Of a stretch of 43,914 bases of DNA, positions 17,555 to 26,269 are shown piece by piece. Source of the stretch: an uncultured Rhizobiaceae group bacterium (GTDB lineage Bacteria > Pseudomonadota > Alphaproteobacteria > Rhizobiales > Rhizobiaceae); NCBI GenBank assembly GCA_938044775.1, contig CALIOE010000022.1, positions 1 through 43,914 on the forward strand, in the 5' to 3' direction. The notes under the pieces are model-generated. The model saw only the letters and a list, made by a program, of their open reading frames with translations, had not been told where the DNA came from and ran no database searches. Made by a program: the position numbers and the translations under genes. Position 1 is the first letter of the stretch, and each line of letters opens with the position of its first letter.

Positions 17555-18361
17555 TTAACCGCCGCGGGACTTGTCGATCCTGAAGGAGGCAATGAAGGGC
17601 AAATGATCTGAGACACGGGTGCGGAATCGCTCGCGGCCCATATCCATCGTCCAGTGCATCGGGAAGAGGCGCAGGCTGCCGCGCACATACTCGGTTGTAA
17701 AGCGGCGCGTGATGGCGAAGCCGTCAAGCAGATTAGCGCGACCCGCCGGCAGAATGTGAGAAAAGCGATCCTGAAGGTCCCATGACGACAGGAAGTTCAT
17801 CACGTCGTCGCCGCCCAGGTGATGAAAGTTGCTGACATCTTCACCCGGGATCATGTTGAAGTCCCCCATCAAAAGGATATCTTCCCGGTTGTTTGCTTCG
17901 AACTCCGTGATAAACGCGCCGATGACTTTGCATTGATCATCGCGAATTTTCTGTTCCCGATTGCCGCGCCCCGACTTCAGGTGAACGGCGATCAGGATGA
18001 AGTCAAACTTATCAATTTTGACATCAACAACCATGGCTTTGCGGCGGGATGGATCGCCGAGATCGGAGCCTTCGATGAACCGCGGATTTGTAACCTCCAC
18101 GCCATTTTTGAACAGGATCCCGACATTTAAGTCGCTGTTCTGGGGAAGCATGACGGAGCTGTAGGCACAGCCCTTGTCTGCGAGGCCATCGATCAGCTTT
18201 TGCATGTGGTTGAACGGTTTCACCTCGACCAGTGTGGTCAGCTCGGCGTCGAGGATGGCAAGCCCCTCGATCTGGTTCCCGAGGCGCTCCGGACTTATCG
18301 TCTTGAAACCGGCAAGGTTCCAGGCAGCCACCCGTGCCGTTGTGCAACCGAAATTGGCCAT
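17555..18361 (-). CDS. Endonuclease/exonuclease/phosphatase (EEP) family protein
   Basis: A 268-residue protein of the EEP fold, which cuts phosphoesters in DNA, RNA, inositol phosphates or sphingomyelin. Recognisable motifs are RVAAWNLAGF with the metal-binding Asn near the N-terminus, TLVEVKP with the metal Glu, IAVHLKSGRG, LMGDFNMIPGE with the catalytic D-x-N, and RVSDHLPFIASF with the C-terminal His-Asp pair. All catalytic motifs are present, so it should be active; the substrate is unknown. No signal peptide is visible. I start at ATG 18361, which has GGGAGG nine bases upstream; an in-frame start at 18409 is less well supported. The 5' end is about 100 bases from the divergent nitroreductase promoter. 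Confidence 0.8.
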   Translation of the reverse strand: MANFGCTTARVAAWNLAGFKTISPERLGNQIEGLAILDAELTTLVEVKPFNHMQKLIDGLADKGCAYSSVMLPQNSDLNVGILFKNGVEVTNPRFIEGSDLGDPSRRKAMVVDVKIDKFDFILIAVHLKSGRGNREQKIRDDQCKVIGAFITEFEANNREDILLMGDFNMIPGEDVSNFHHLGGDDVMNFLSSWDLQDRFSHILPAGRANLLDGFAITRRFTTEYVRGSLRLFPMHWTMDMGRERFRTRVSDHLPFIASFRIDKSRGG

Positions 18362-18462
18362 AGTGCATTCCTCCCATTCCCGATGTTTCACTTTCACCTT
18401 AGCAGACACATGGCTGCGACGATGGTGATGATGCGCACAGAAGCAAAATGATGCGCCGAGGG

Positions 18463-18492
18463 TTGATTAAGTTCGATATCGAACTATATAAT
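18463..18492 (+). promoter_or_regulatory. Sigma-70-type promoter of the nitroreductase-MarR operon
   Basis: TTGATT (18463-18468) and a perfect TATAAT (18487-18492) separated by 18 bases. The spacer is almost wholly a palindrome, so a bound repressor would block RNA polymerase. Confidence 0.75.
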
Positions 18493-18508
18493 ACGATATC
18501 GAACTTAA
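18467..18508. promoter_or_regulatory. Palindromic operator, probable MarR-family binding site
   Basis: The arms TTAAGTTCGATATCG (18467-18481) and CGATATCGAACTTAA (18494-18508) are perfect inverted repeats across a 12-base centre that contains the -10 box. The left arm is also part of a 16-base perfect palindrome, AGTTCGATATCGAACT (18470-18485). Low GC content sets it apart from its surroundings. The regulator gene two positions downstream is the natural candidate to bind here; binding is inferred. Confidence 0.7.
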
Positions 18509-18522
18509 TTATGGAGAGAAAA

Positions 18523-19626
18523 ATGGCACTTTCACGCCGCGCCGTGCTGGGTATTGTTGGTGGAGGCTCGATTTTGGCAGCAACCGGTGGGGCCGGGGCC
18601 TTTCTTGGCACGCGTACGCCTCATAAGGCGATCAGGCCCTGGAGTGCGGCGGGCAACTACGAAGAACCGCGACGTCGAGCCCTTTCCTACGCAATCCTCG
18701 CACCCAACCCGCACAACCGCCAACCGTGGCTCGTCGATTTGAAGGAGCCTGACTCGGTAAAGATCTATCGTGACAAGGATCTGAACTTACCGGAAACGGA
18801 TCCTTATGCGCGGCAGCTGACAATTGGTATGGGCTGCTTTCTCGAACTTATGGTTATTGCTGCCTCGCAGACCGGACACAGCGTTGATGTCGATTTGTTT
18901 CCTGACGGAGACAACGGTCCGGTTGCAACTGCTGTTTTCAAATCGGGTGTTGCTGAAAAGGACCTTCTCTTTGCCCATGTGATGGACAGGCGCTCGTGCA
19001 AGGAGCCGTTCGACATGAGGCCGGTATCGGCCGATGCAGCGAGTGCCCTAGCGCCATTCGCAGCGATCACGACTGATGATGCGCTGGTGGCCGACATCCG
19101 TGAACTCACGCTGGAAGCCTGGAACATTGAAGCCAATACGCATCGCACTTTGAAGGAAAGTGTCGATCTGATGCGTATGGGTAAAGCGGAAATTAACGCC
19201 AATCCAGACGGCATTGATCTTGGCGGCCCCTTCCTTGAGACGCTCATGCTGGCCGGCATGCTGAGCCGTGAGGCACAGCTTGATCCCGAATCGACTGGAT
19301 TTAAGGAGGGGACAAGAATCTATCAGGAAATGCTGAGTGCCACGCCAGCCTACGCTGCCGTCACCACGAACGGCAATTCCCGCCTTGATCAAATTGACGC
19401 CGGGCGGCGCTGGTTGCGGCTGAATCTGACCACGACCAAACTGGGGCTGGCGCTTCATCCGGTGAGCCAGGCGCTGCAGGAGTTTCCGGAAATGGCTCAG
19501 CCATACGCGCGGGCTCATAAGCTGCTTGCCAAATCTGGCCACACCGTTCAAATGCTTGGAAGGCTCGGATATGGACCGACTGTGGAGCGCAGCCCGCGAT
19601 GGCCGATAGAAAAGAAGATCATCTGA
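18523..19626 (+). CDS. Nitroreductase-family flavoprotein with Tat-like signal (Acg-like)
   Basis: A 367-residue protein of the nitroreductase superfamily, which uses FMN and NAD(P)H for two-electron reductions. The N-terminus LSRRAVLGIVGGGSILAATG carries a twin-arginine motif followed by a hydrophobic stretch, so Tat export of a folded flavoprotein is likely. The core begins with the R-R-A-L-S-Y segment and the APNPHNRQPWLV motif that contacts FMN. Later motifs (TIGMGCFLELM, LGLALHPVSQALQ) match the FMN-binding helices of Acg-like oxidoreductases. The redox partner and substrate are unknown. ATG 18523 is preceded by GGAGAG at good spacing; the upstream ATG 18511 is in frame and less likely. 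The last 28 bases overlap the MarR gene, implying translational coupling under the palindromic operator. Confidence 0.82.
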   Translation: MALSRRAVLGIVGGGSILAATGGAGAFLGTRTPHKAIRPWSAAGNYEEPRRRALSYAILAPNPHNRQPWLVDLKEPDSVKIYRDKDLNLPETDPYARQLTIGMGCFLELMVIAASQTGHSVDVDLFPDGDNGPVATAVFKSGVAEKDLLFAHVMDRRSCKEPFDMRPVSADAASALAPFAAITTDDALVADIRELTLEAWNIEANTHRTLKESVDLMRMGKAEINANPDGIDLGGPFLETLMLAGMLSREAQLDPESTGFKEGTRIYQEMLSATPAYAAVTTNGNSRLDQIDAGRRWLRLNLTTTKLGLALHPVSQALQEFPEMAQPYARAHKLLAKSGHTVQMLGRLGYGPTVERSPRWPIEKKII

Positions 19627-20072
19627 TTGAGGACGATCCGACACCTCTGTACTTTCAGCTGTTCAATGAGATTGGCATCATAGAACAGCTGACCCGTGCG
19701 ATCTTCGAGGAGCATCTGCCGGACGGTTTTTTGGTATCTCATTTTGCCGTCGTAAACAGCCTCGTCAGGGTGCGGGACGGTCGCACCCCACTGGAGCTCG
19801 CCCGAGCATTCCAAGTGCCGAAGACGACCATGACTCATACGCTTTCCGGCCTTGAAAAGCATGGACTGATAGAAATGCGGCCAAACCCCAGGGATGGCCG
19901 CAGCAAGCAGGTCTGGCTGACGAAGAACGGCGACATCTTTCGCGAGAATGCGATCAGGGGCCTGGTTCCGGCCTTTGCCGAATTCGCTGAGAAATTTCCG
20001 CCCGATGTGGTGACCGGAATTGTGCCGATACTTGCAGAAATGCGTGAATATCTTGATGCCGCGCGAGACTAG
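19599..20072 (+). CDS. MarR-family transcriptional regulator
   Basis: A 157-residue winged-helix regulator. The DNA-binding part runs LELARAFQVPKTTMTHTLSGLEKHGLIEMRPNPRDGRSKQVWLT at about 64-108: recognition helix at TTMTHTLSGLEKHGL, wing at P-x-x-R-D-G-R-S-K. Helical regions on both sides supply the dimer interface, as in MarR proteins of 140-160 residues. It lies inside the 3' end of the nitroreductase gene (28-base overlap), so the two should be co-expressed. With a large palindrome over the operon promoter, autoregulation and de-repression by a toxic or oxidising ligand is the most economical model. The ligand is unknown. No cysteine stands out as a redox sensor. Confidence 0.88.
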   Translation: MADRKEDHLIEDDPTPLYFQLFNEIGIIEQLTRAIFEEHLPDGFLVSHFAVVNSLVRVRDGRTPLELARAFQVPKTTMTHTLSGLEKHGLIEMRPNPRDGRSKQVWLTKNGDIFRENAIRGLVPAFAEFAEKFPPDVVTGIVPILAEMREYLDAARD

Positions 20073-20097
20073 CCTGCGGCGGCGTCTCCAGCGAACT

Positions 20098-20706
20098 TTA
20101 GCTCTTGCCGAACAACTGCTTGCCTTTGGGGCCACCCACAGCGGCGGCCTGCCGGGCCTTGCTCGGCGTGTTGGATTGAACCGCAATTTTATTGAAACGG
20201 GAGGAGGTCTGAATACCGGGTGTGGGACGAATAGCCGCCCAGCCGGACCAGACGAGCCAGGCGCCTCCCAGAACCATTGATGCCATAGCGACAAGAATGG
20301 CGCCGACCGGGACGTTGCCTATGTCCTCTTCGGTCATATATTCCTTGAAATCGAGCGGTGCGTTTATGGACGGCTGATTGGCATGATACCGAATGCGGAT
20401 TTCCTGTCCGTCTTCAATGGCATAGGCCTGCTCTTTCGTGACATTTATCTGGCCGCCATACTTTACGCCTTCCAGGGTCGTGAAGTTGTAGCTCATGGTG
20501 TAGTAAGCGCCCAGGCCCGCCGCTTTGCCGATTTTTGCGCCAACAATATGCTGGGTTCGTTTCTCAACTATGCCGACTGTGTCGGTGCCATTTTCGACGA
20601 TGCGACGGCCCGCCTCCTGCATGCCGCCGTTGGCAATGTTGAATCCACCGACCACGGCTGACAAAATCATAAATGCGCCGATCACCAGCTTAATGTACTT
20701 GCCCAT
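20098..20706 (-). CDS. DUF3592-like membrane protein
   Basis: A 202-residue membrane protein. One hydrophobic segment lies at about 5-27 (LVIGAFMILSAVVGGF) and another at about 132-157 (VPVGAILVAMASMVLGGAWLVW). Between them is a beta-rich extracytoplasmic part with YYTMSYNFTT, GQEIRIRYHANQPSIN and related strands, the usual pattern of DUF3592 proteins. The last 45 residues are basic and polar. Function unknown. ATG 20706 follows CGGAGGAT at good spacing, which fixes the start. It is convergent with the MarR gene and divergent from the SLC13 permease. Confidence 0.65.
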   Translation of the reverse strand: MGKYIKLVIGAFMILSAVVGGFNIANGGMQEAGRRIVENGTDTVGIVEKRTQHIVGAKIGKAAGLGAYYTMSYNFTTLEGVKYGGQINVTKEQAYAIEDGQEIRIRYHANQPSINAPLDFKEYMTEEDIGNVPVGAILVAMASMVLGGAWLVWSGWAAIRPTPGIQTSSRFNKIAVQSNTPSKARQAAAVGGPKGKQLFGKS

Positions 20707-20844
20707 CGCTCGGATCCTCCGTTAGTCGGGCAAATGCTGGCAAAAACGACTTAATTATCGATGAAAGCCGGTTGCAGCGCCCTGGGGGCCGTCTTGACCT
20801 GGCCGGCCACCAGTGCTCCAAGGCGCCGTGATGGAGAAGTGCGT

Positions 20845-22611
20845 ATGACCACCGATCAGATCCTCTTGTTCTCATTGTTTGCGATTCTGTTCGGCCTGTT
20901 GGTCTGGGGCCGTATTCGCTACGATCTTGTTGCATTCTCAGCCCTGTTGCTGGCAGTTCTTCTGGGATTTGTGGAAGCCAAGGCTGCGTTCGAGGGTTTT
21001 GGCCACCCCGCTGTGGTCATCATCGCCCTTGTGCTGATCGTGTCGCGGGGATTGATCAATTCAGGCGCAGTGGAACTGATTGCTCGTTTCGTCGTGCAAC
21101 CTGACAGGCCCTTGTCTACTCATATCTCGATCATGGCCTTCGCCGGAGCAGCGCTCTCGGCTGTCATCAACAACGTCGCCGCTCTTGCGCTTTTGATGAC
21201 ACTCGACATGGACGCGGCGCGCAAGGCCAAACGGGCTGTATCAGTGACCTTGATGCCTCTTTCCTTTGGCACAATTTTGGGCGGGATGATTACGCTGATC
21301 GGAACACCACCCAATATTGTCATTGCCCAATACCGGGCAGATGCGCTGGGCAGTCCCTTTTCAATGTTTGATTTTGCCCCAGTCGGCTTGGTGGTCGCGG
21401 CCGTGGGAATCGCCTATGTGGCGCTGATCGGCTGGCGGCTATTGCCAAAGCGTGAAGACACCGCATCGCTCGATAGCGATGCCGGGCTCTATGTGGCTGA
21501 AGCGCGGGTCAAAGAAGGGTCTAAATCTGAAGGACTGCTGGTCCGTGATCTCTATCCCCTCGCCAATGACAACGATATAGCCGTTCTGGGCCTGGTTCGG
21601 AGCGGCAAGCGCATGGCCGGCTTTTCGCGAACCCAGGAAACGCGCAAAGGTGACTTTCTTGTTCTGGAAGGCGATCCCAAGGCCATCGAGGCGTTCATGG
21701 GTGCCGCAGAACTGGATTTTGCCGGATCTGAGAAACACGGCGGCCTTCGGGGGCAGTCACTCAGTCTTATTGAGGCAATTGTTCCCGAAGACTCGCGCAT
21801 TGCAGGTCGAACCTCGATGGACCTGCGACTGCTGTATCGTCATGGCGTAACGTTGCTGGGTGTTTCCCGGCAGGGCAAACGGTTCCGCGACCGGGTGCGT
21901 CGACTTCCGATCAAGCCGGGGGATGTTTTGCTGCTGCTGGGTCCTGATGACCGGATGGACACGGTATGTCAGTGGCTGGGTGTGTTCCCGATTGCCGATG
22001 GGCGCACGGACGTCATTCAACGAGGCAAGGCTTTGGCTGCAATCGGCGCCTTTGCCGTGGCCATCGCGCTTGCTGTCCTGGGGATCACCTCTTTGTCCAT
22101 TGGTCTTGGCCTTTGCGTCATCGCTTATGTTGCGATGGGGCTCATTGGTGGCAGTGATTTTTACGCCCTCATTGAGTGGAAAGTCATCGTTCTCCTGGCG
22201 TCACTCATTCCGCTCAGCGCGGCCCTTGAAAATTCCGGGGGCACTGGCTTGATCGCAGACTTCATTGTCAACAGTACAAACGGGTTGCCTGCGTGGGTGA
22301 TTTTGACGGTATTAATGGTTGTCACGATGACGCTGTCGGACTTTTTGAACAATGTGGCAACGGCACTGATTGCGGCACCAATCGGGGTCAGCGTTGCGCA
22401 GTCTATCGGTGCCAACCCTGACGCGTTTCTGATGGGTGTTGCCGTGGCAGCGTCCTGTGCATTCCTGACGCCGATCGGCCACAAGAACAACACGATAATC
22501 ATGGGGCCCGGGAACTACCACTTTGGTGACTACTGGCGCATGGGCCTCATTCTCGAGGTCATAGTGATCGCAGTCGCGGTGCCGGCGTTGCTGTATTTCT
22601 GGCCTCTTTGA
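20845..22611 (+). CDS. SLC13-family permease with two RCK_C (TrkA-C) domains
   Basis: A 588-residue sodium- or proton-coupled anion transporter. The first about 190 residues and the last about 180 are membrane-spanning, with the family's S-N-x-T-like hairpin seen as SAVINNVAALALL and ITLIGTPPNIVIAQY in the first half and SDFLNNVATALIAAPIGVSVAQ in the second. Between them lie two cytoplasmic RCK_C domains: LLVRDLYPLANDNDIAVLGLV to VLEGDPKAI, and AGRTSMDLRLLYRHGVTLLGV to LLLLGPDD. This architecture is typical of bacterial transporters for sulfate, dicarboxylates or similar anions; the substrate is not deducible. ATG 20845 has GGAG upstream, while an open frame to 20761 has no translational signal. 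A long GTG/ATG-rich lead is ignored. Confidence 0.88.
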   Translation: MTTDQILLFSLFAILFGLLVWGRIRYDLVAFSALLLAVLLGFVEAKAAFEGFGHPAVVIIALVLIVSRGLINSGAVELIARFVVQPDRPLSTHISIMAFAGAALSAVINNVAALALLMTLDMDAARKAKRAVSVTLMPLSFGTILGGMITLIGTPPNIVIAQYRADALGSPFSMFDFAPVGLVVAAVGIAYVALIGWRLLPKREDTASLDSDAGLYVAEARVKEGSKSEGLLVRDLYPLANDNDIAVLGLVRSGKRMAGFSRTQETRKGDFLVLEGDPKAIEAFMGAAELDFAGSEKHGGLRGQSLSLIEAIVPEDSRIAGRTSMDLRLLYRHGVTLLGVSRQGKRFRDRVRRLPIKPGDVLLLLGPDDRMDTVCQWLGVFPIADGRTDVIQRGKALAAIGAFAVAIALAVLGITSLSIGLGLCVIAYVAMGLIGGSDFYALIEWKVIVLLASLIPLSAALENSGGTGLIADFIVNSTNGLPAWVILTVLMVVTMTLSDFLNNVATALIAAPIGVSVAQSIGANPDAFLMGVAVAASCAFLTPIGHKNNTIIMGPGNYHFGDYWRMGLILEVIVIAVAVPALLYFWPL

Positions 22612-22676
22612 TACGAGCTGATGGTGCGACTACCAGTGGTCTCGACAAGGTCATAATACCTCTGCAAACTATTCAC

Positions 22677-23486
22677 ATGGTTCGGGCCCTTATCATTCTC
22701 GTACACATTCTTGTGTTTGTTGTCTTTTCGACGAGCACGCGGGCCGAAGATGTTGAAGTGGATGTGGAGCTCTTTCTCGCGGTCGATGTGTCACGATCAA
22801 TGACACAGCGGGAACTCGAGATTCAGCGGCGCGGTTATGCCGAGGCCCTTGTCAGCAAGGATGTCATAAAGGCCATTGGCGCGGGGCTGATCGGCCGAAT
22901 CGCCGTCACCTACGTAGAATGGGCGGGCGTCGGGTCCCAGAGGACGATTATGGACTGGACCGTTATCGGTGGCCGCGCTGATGCCGAGGCCTTCGCCTCA
23001 CGACTGACAGCGCGATTCGACTCCGCCTTGCGAAGAACTTCAATCTCGGGGGCGCTGGATCATGCAGCTTCGAGTTTTGAGCGCAATGGCTTCATCTCCA
23101 ACCGCCAGGTTATCGATGTTTCCGGCGACGGACCAAACAATGAGGGACGACCGGTTCTGGCTGCGCGTGCAGATGCTTTGGCAAAGGGCATCGTCATAAA
23201 TGGACTGCCGCTCATGACGCGAGAGGGGATGGGCAGCCGCTGGCATCTGGATGACCTTGACGACTATTATCGAAATTGCGTCACCGGCGGTCCGGCCTCC
23301 TTTGTCATTCCCGTATTGGACTGGAGCAAGTTTCCGGAAGCCGTGCGCCAAAAACTGGTGCTTGAACTGGCGTCCGCTCCAACGGCACCGTTGCCGCTCT
23401 TAAAAGCATCCACAGAACCGGAATATGATTGTCTTGTCGGTGAGAAAGTCTGGCAGCGGCTGAGACTGTATTGGTCTGAGCCATAA
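22677..23486 (+). CDS. DUF1194 von Willebrand-type secreted protein
   Basis: A 269-residue exported protein with a signal peptide (LIILVHILVFVVFSTSTRA, residues 4-22) followed by a single von Willebrand factor A-like domain. The metal-ion site is seen as LAVDVSRSM (D-x-S-x-S) near residue 33, with ISGALDHA and DVSGDGPNN as the remaining MIDAS segments. DUF1194 is common in alphaproteobacteria and uncharacterised. Start ATG 22677 is chosen for the signal peptide. It lies 65 bases downstream of the permease, so the two may share a transcript. Two late cysteines, in NCVTGG and YDCLVG, could pair in the periplasm. Confidence 0.85.
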   Translation: MVRALIILVHILVFVVFSTSTRAEDVEVDVELFLAVDVSRSMTQRELEIQRRGYAEALVSKDVIKAIGAGLIGRIAVTYVEWAGVGSQRTIMDWTVIGGRADAEAFASRLTARFDSALRRTSISGALDHAASSFERNGFISNRQVIDVSGDGPNNEGRPVLAARADALAKGIVINGLPLMTREGMGSRWHLDDLDDYYRNCVTGGPASFVIPVLDWSKFPEAVRQKLVLELASAPTAPLPLLKASTEPEYDCLVGEKVWQRLRLYWSEP

Positions 23487-23676
23487 GACGACCTGGGTGT
23501 CGGGCTGTTCCCCAGACTCCGTTGCGAACCGGGGCATAAGCAGGCCAAAGCTTCTTGCGTGCCCCATTTCCGCTGTTACGGTTGAAAGCGACAGAGGAGG
23601 GTGTCCGCAACAGCGCAGCCTGCGTGAAATACGGACCAAACCCATAGGCATCGTGATTGCGTCAAAAGGAGCATAA

Positions 23677-25077
23677 ATGGCGAGAACAAAGCTGGAGACC
23701 GACTATCTCATCGCCGGCAGCGGTGCTGTCGGGATGGCATTCGCCGATGTGTTGCTGACCGAAACCGACGCTGATCTGCTGATTGTTGACCGCCACCACA
23801 AGCCGGGTGGCCACTGGAACGATGCCTATCCGTTTGTCACGCTTCACCAGCCGTCCGCGTTTTACGGTGTGAGTTCCAGGGAGTTGAGCAACGGAAAGAA
23901 CGATCTTGTAGGCCTGAACAAGGGGCTCGCCGATCTGGCAAGTGGTGCAGAAGTCAGTGCGTATTTTGATGATGTGATGCGTCAGCAATTCCTGCCCGGC
24001 GGGCGGGTACAGTATTTTCCCATGTGCGAATATCAAGGCGATGGCGTCTTCAGCTCAATCACAACCGGTCAGGAATATGAGGTCACGGTCCGGAGCAAGA
24101 CTGTCGATGCAACATATCTGAAGACTTCTGTGCCATCGAAACACACCCCGCGGTTTTCCATCGCGGATGGTGTTCAGTTTGCTCCGCTAAACGCGCTTCC
24201 CGACATAGAGGGTCCGCCCGAAGGTTATGTGGTCATTGGTGGCGGCAAGACGGGCATTGATGCCTGTTTGTGGCTTCTGGAGAACCATGTTGATCCAGAT
24301 GACATTCGCTGGATCATGCCGCGGGATGGTTGGTTGATTGACAGGCGCAATACCCAGCCTGATCCGTCGTTTTTTTCTGAAACGATCGGTGCGCAGGCTG
24401 CTCAGATGGAGGCCATTGCCCAGGCCGAGTCCATTGACGACCTGTTTAACCGGCTGGAAAGCGCTGGTGTTCTCCAGCGAATTGATCCCACAGTTCGTCC
24501 CACAATGTTTCATGGCGCAACAGTCAGCCAACCGGAACTCGTGCAATTGCGTCGCATCAAACAGATCATTCGACTTGGTCGCGTGACCGATCTTGAGCGA
24601 GACCGTATTGTATTGCAGGAAGGAACTCTGCCGACCGGGCCCAACATCCTGCACGTTGACTGTTCGGCCAGCGCCATCCCCAATCTCGTAACCAAACCGA
24701 TATTCCAGGGTAGCCTCATCACGCCTCAGACGGTCCGGTCCTATCAACCGGTGTTCAGCGCCGCCTTCATTGCCCACGTGGAGGCGACACGTGACGATGA
24801 CAAAGAAAAGAACCAGATTTGCGGTGTTGTGCCGTTGCCCAACCACGCAGAAGACTGGATCAGAATGATGGTGCCTTTCATGATGAACCAGTACCAATGG
24901 TCACGCGACAAAGAACTGCGCGAGTGGTTGACCAACAACAGGCTGGACGGTTTCAGCCGGCTGGTCCGCAATGTGGATGAAGACGACACAGAGAAACGAG
25001 CTATCTTGCAGCGCATGCGGGACAACTCAATGCCTGCAATGGCCAAGCTGCAGCAGTTCATGACCGAACTTGGCTGA
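23677..25077 (+). CDS. FAD-dependent, NAD(P)-binding oxidoreductase, monooxygenase-like
   Basis: A 466-residue cytoplasmic flavoprotein with two dinucleotide-binding motifs: IAGSGAVGMAF near the N-terminus for FAD and VVIGGGKTGIDAC near residue 188 for NAD(P). RHHKPGGHWNDAYPFVTLHQP resembles the GGxW-type segment of flavin monooxygenases and related enzymes. The full Baeyer-Villiger or FMO fingerprint is not visible, so the exact reaction is unknown. AAAGGAGC at the right distance fixes ATG 23677. It is separated by 20 bases from the DUF2855 gene, and the pair is probably one operon. A 190-base leader precedes it without a clear promoter. Confidence 0.78.
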   Translation: MARTKLETDYLIAGSGAVGMAFADVLLTETDADLLIVDRHHKPGGHWNDAYPFVTLHQPSAFYGVSSRELSNGKNDLVGLNKGLADLASGAEVSAYFDDVMRQQFLPGGRVQYFPMCEYQGDGVFSSITTGQEYEVTVRSKTVDATYLKTSVPSKHTPRFSIADGVQFAPLNALPDIEGPPEGYVVIGGGKTGIDACLWLLENHVDPDDIRWIMPRDGWLIDRRNTQPDPSFFSETIGAQAAQMEAIAQAESIDDLFNRLESAGVLQRIDPTVRPTMFHGATVSQPELVQLRRIKQIIRLGRVTDLERDRIVLQEGTLPTGPNILHVDCSASAIPNLVTKPIFQGSLITPQTVRSYQPVFSAAFIAHVEATRDDDKEKNQICGVVPLPNHAEDWIRMMVPFMMNQYQWSRDKELREWLTNNRLDGFSRLVRNVDEDDTEKRAILQRMRDNSMPAMAKLQQFMTELG

Positions 25078-25097
25078 CACTCTCCCGGGAGACTTCG

Positions 25098-26183
25098 ATG
25101 ACCGAATTTCAGATCCGCAAGGATAATTTTGCCCAACACCGGCTCGTCGATGTGGGTTCTGATCAAAACCTTACGCCCGGCGAGATCCGTGTGAAAATTG
25201 ACCGGTTCGGCTACTCAGCCAACAACATCACTTACGCGGTGATGGGCGATCGACTGGCCTATTGGCAGTTCTTTCCACCGCATGGCAGCGACGCTGAAGG
25301 CTGGGGTATTCTTCCGGTTTGGGGATTTGCTGATGTCGTCGATTCCAATATTGCTGATGTGCCCGTAGGGGATCGTCTGTTCGGCTATTTTCCGCCTGCT
25401 GATCATCTGACAATGGAGCCGGTGCATGTAACCGAACGAAGCTTTAGCGATGGCGCAAGTCATCGGGCCGAACTCCCTTCTGGCTACAATCTTTACCGGC
25501 GCGTGAATGCTGAACCGGGCTACAGCAGAGATGGTGACAATGAGCGAATGCTCCTGTTCCCTCTGCATGTCACATCGTTTTGTCTCTGGGACGTTCTACA
25601 GGATAATGAATGGTACGGAGCAGAACGGGTTGTGATCTTGAGCGCCTCGAGCAAAACCAGCATTGGTCTGGCTTACGCGCTTGAGGACGATGAGAACGCG
25701 CCGCCGGTTGTTGGCGTGACGTCAAGCCGCAATCTGGGATTTGTTGAAGGCTTGGGATCCTATGATGATGTCTGCAGTTATGATGACCTGACAAGCCTGG
25801 ACCCGTCGATCCCAACGGCCATTGTCGACATGTCTGGCAACGCGGAGGTCCTCGGCGCGTTGCACAAGCATCTGGGCGACAACATGCGAAAGTGCGTCAA
25901 TGTAGGGCTGACTCATTGGGATGGTGCTCGTTCGGACGAAAACATTATTGCAGAGCGCAGCGAGTTTTTCTTTGCGCCGGGACATATCGCAAAAAGGATC
26001 AAGGAGTGGGGGCCGGCAGGGTTTGACCATAAGTCGGGAGCTTTTCTGATTCAGGCTGCAACAAAGAGCCGCGCCTGGATGAAGCTGCAAAGACTTGATG
26101 GTCTTGATGGCCTGGCTCATGTTCATGCCGACATGTGTGCGGGCAATATTGCCCCGGACCAGGGAGTGATCGTTGAATTGTAA
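25098..26183 (+). CDS. DUF2855 family protein (medium-chain-reductase-like)
   Basis: A 361-residue protein matching DUF2855: N-terminal VKIDRFGYSANNITYAVMGD, then WGILPVWGFADVVDS with D-V-P-V-G-D-R-L-F-G-Y, and VVILSASSKTSIGLAYAL in the position of the nucleotide-binding site. The layout resembles medium-chain dehydrogenase/quinone oxidoreductases, but the usual glycine motif is replaced by S-A-S-S-K-T-S. That string is typical of the family as I recall it. Activity is not established. GGGAGA precedes ATG 25098. It follows the flavoprotein gene by 20 bases and may feed or modify the same substrate; this is inference from proximity. Confidence 0.75.
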   Translation: MTEFQIRKDNFAQHRLVDVGSDQNLTPGEIRVKIDRFGYSANNITYAVMGDRLAYWQFFPPHGSDAEGWGILPVWGFADVVDSNIADVPVGDRLFGYFPPADHLTMEPVHVTERSFSDGASHRAELPSGYNLYRRVNAEPGYSRDGDNERMLLFPLHVTSFCLWDVLQDNEWYGAERVVILSASSKTSIGLAYALEDDENAPPVVGVTSSRNLGFVEGLGSYDDVCSYDDLTSLDPSIPTAIVDMSGNAEVLGALHKHLGDNMRKCVNVGLTHWDGARSDENIIAERSEFFFAPGHIAKRIKEWGPAGFDHKSGAFLIQAATKSRAWMKLQRLDGLDGLAHVHADMCAGNIAPDQGVIVEL

Positions 26184-26269
26184 GGCGTTGATCACCCTAG
26201 TTCGCAGAGCTTGGGCAGAGGCGTGTGCCTGGCCAGTAATTGTTGGATCCATCACGGAGAGGTGACGTT

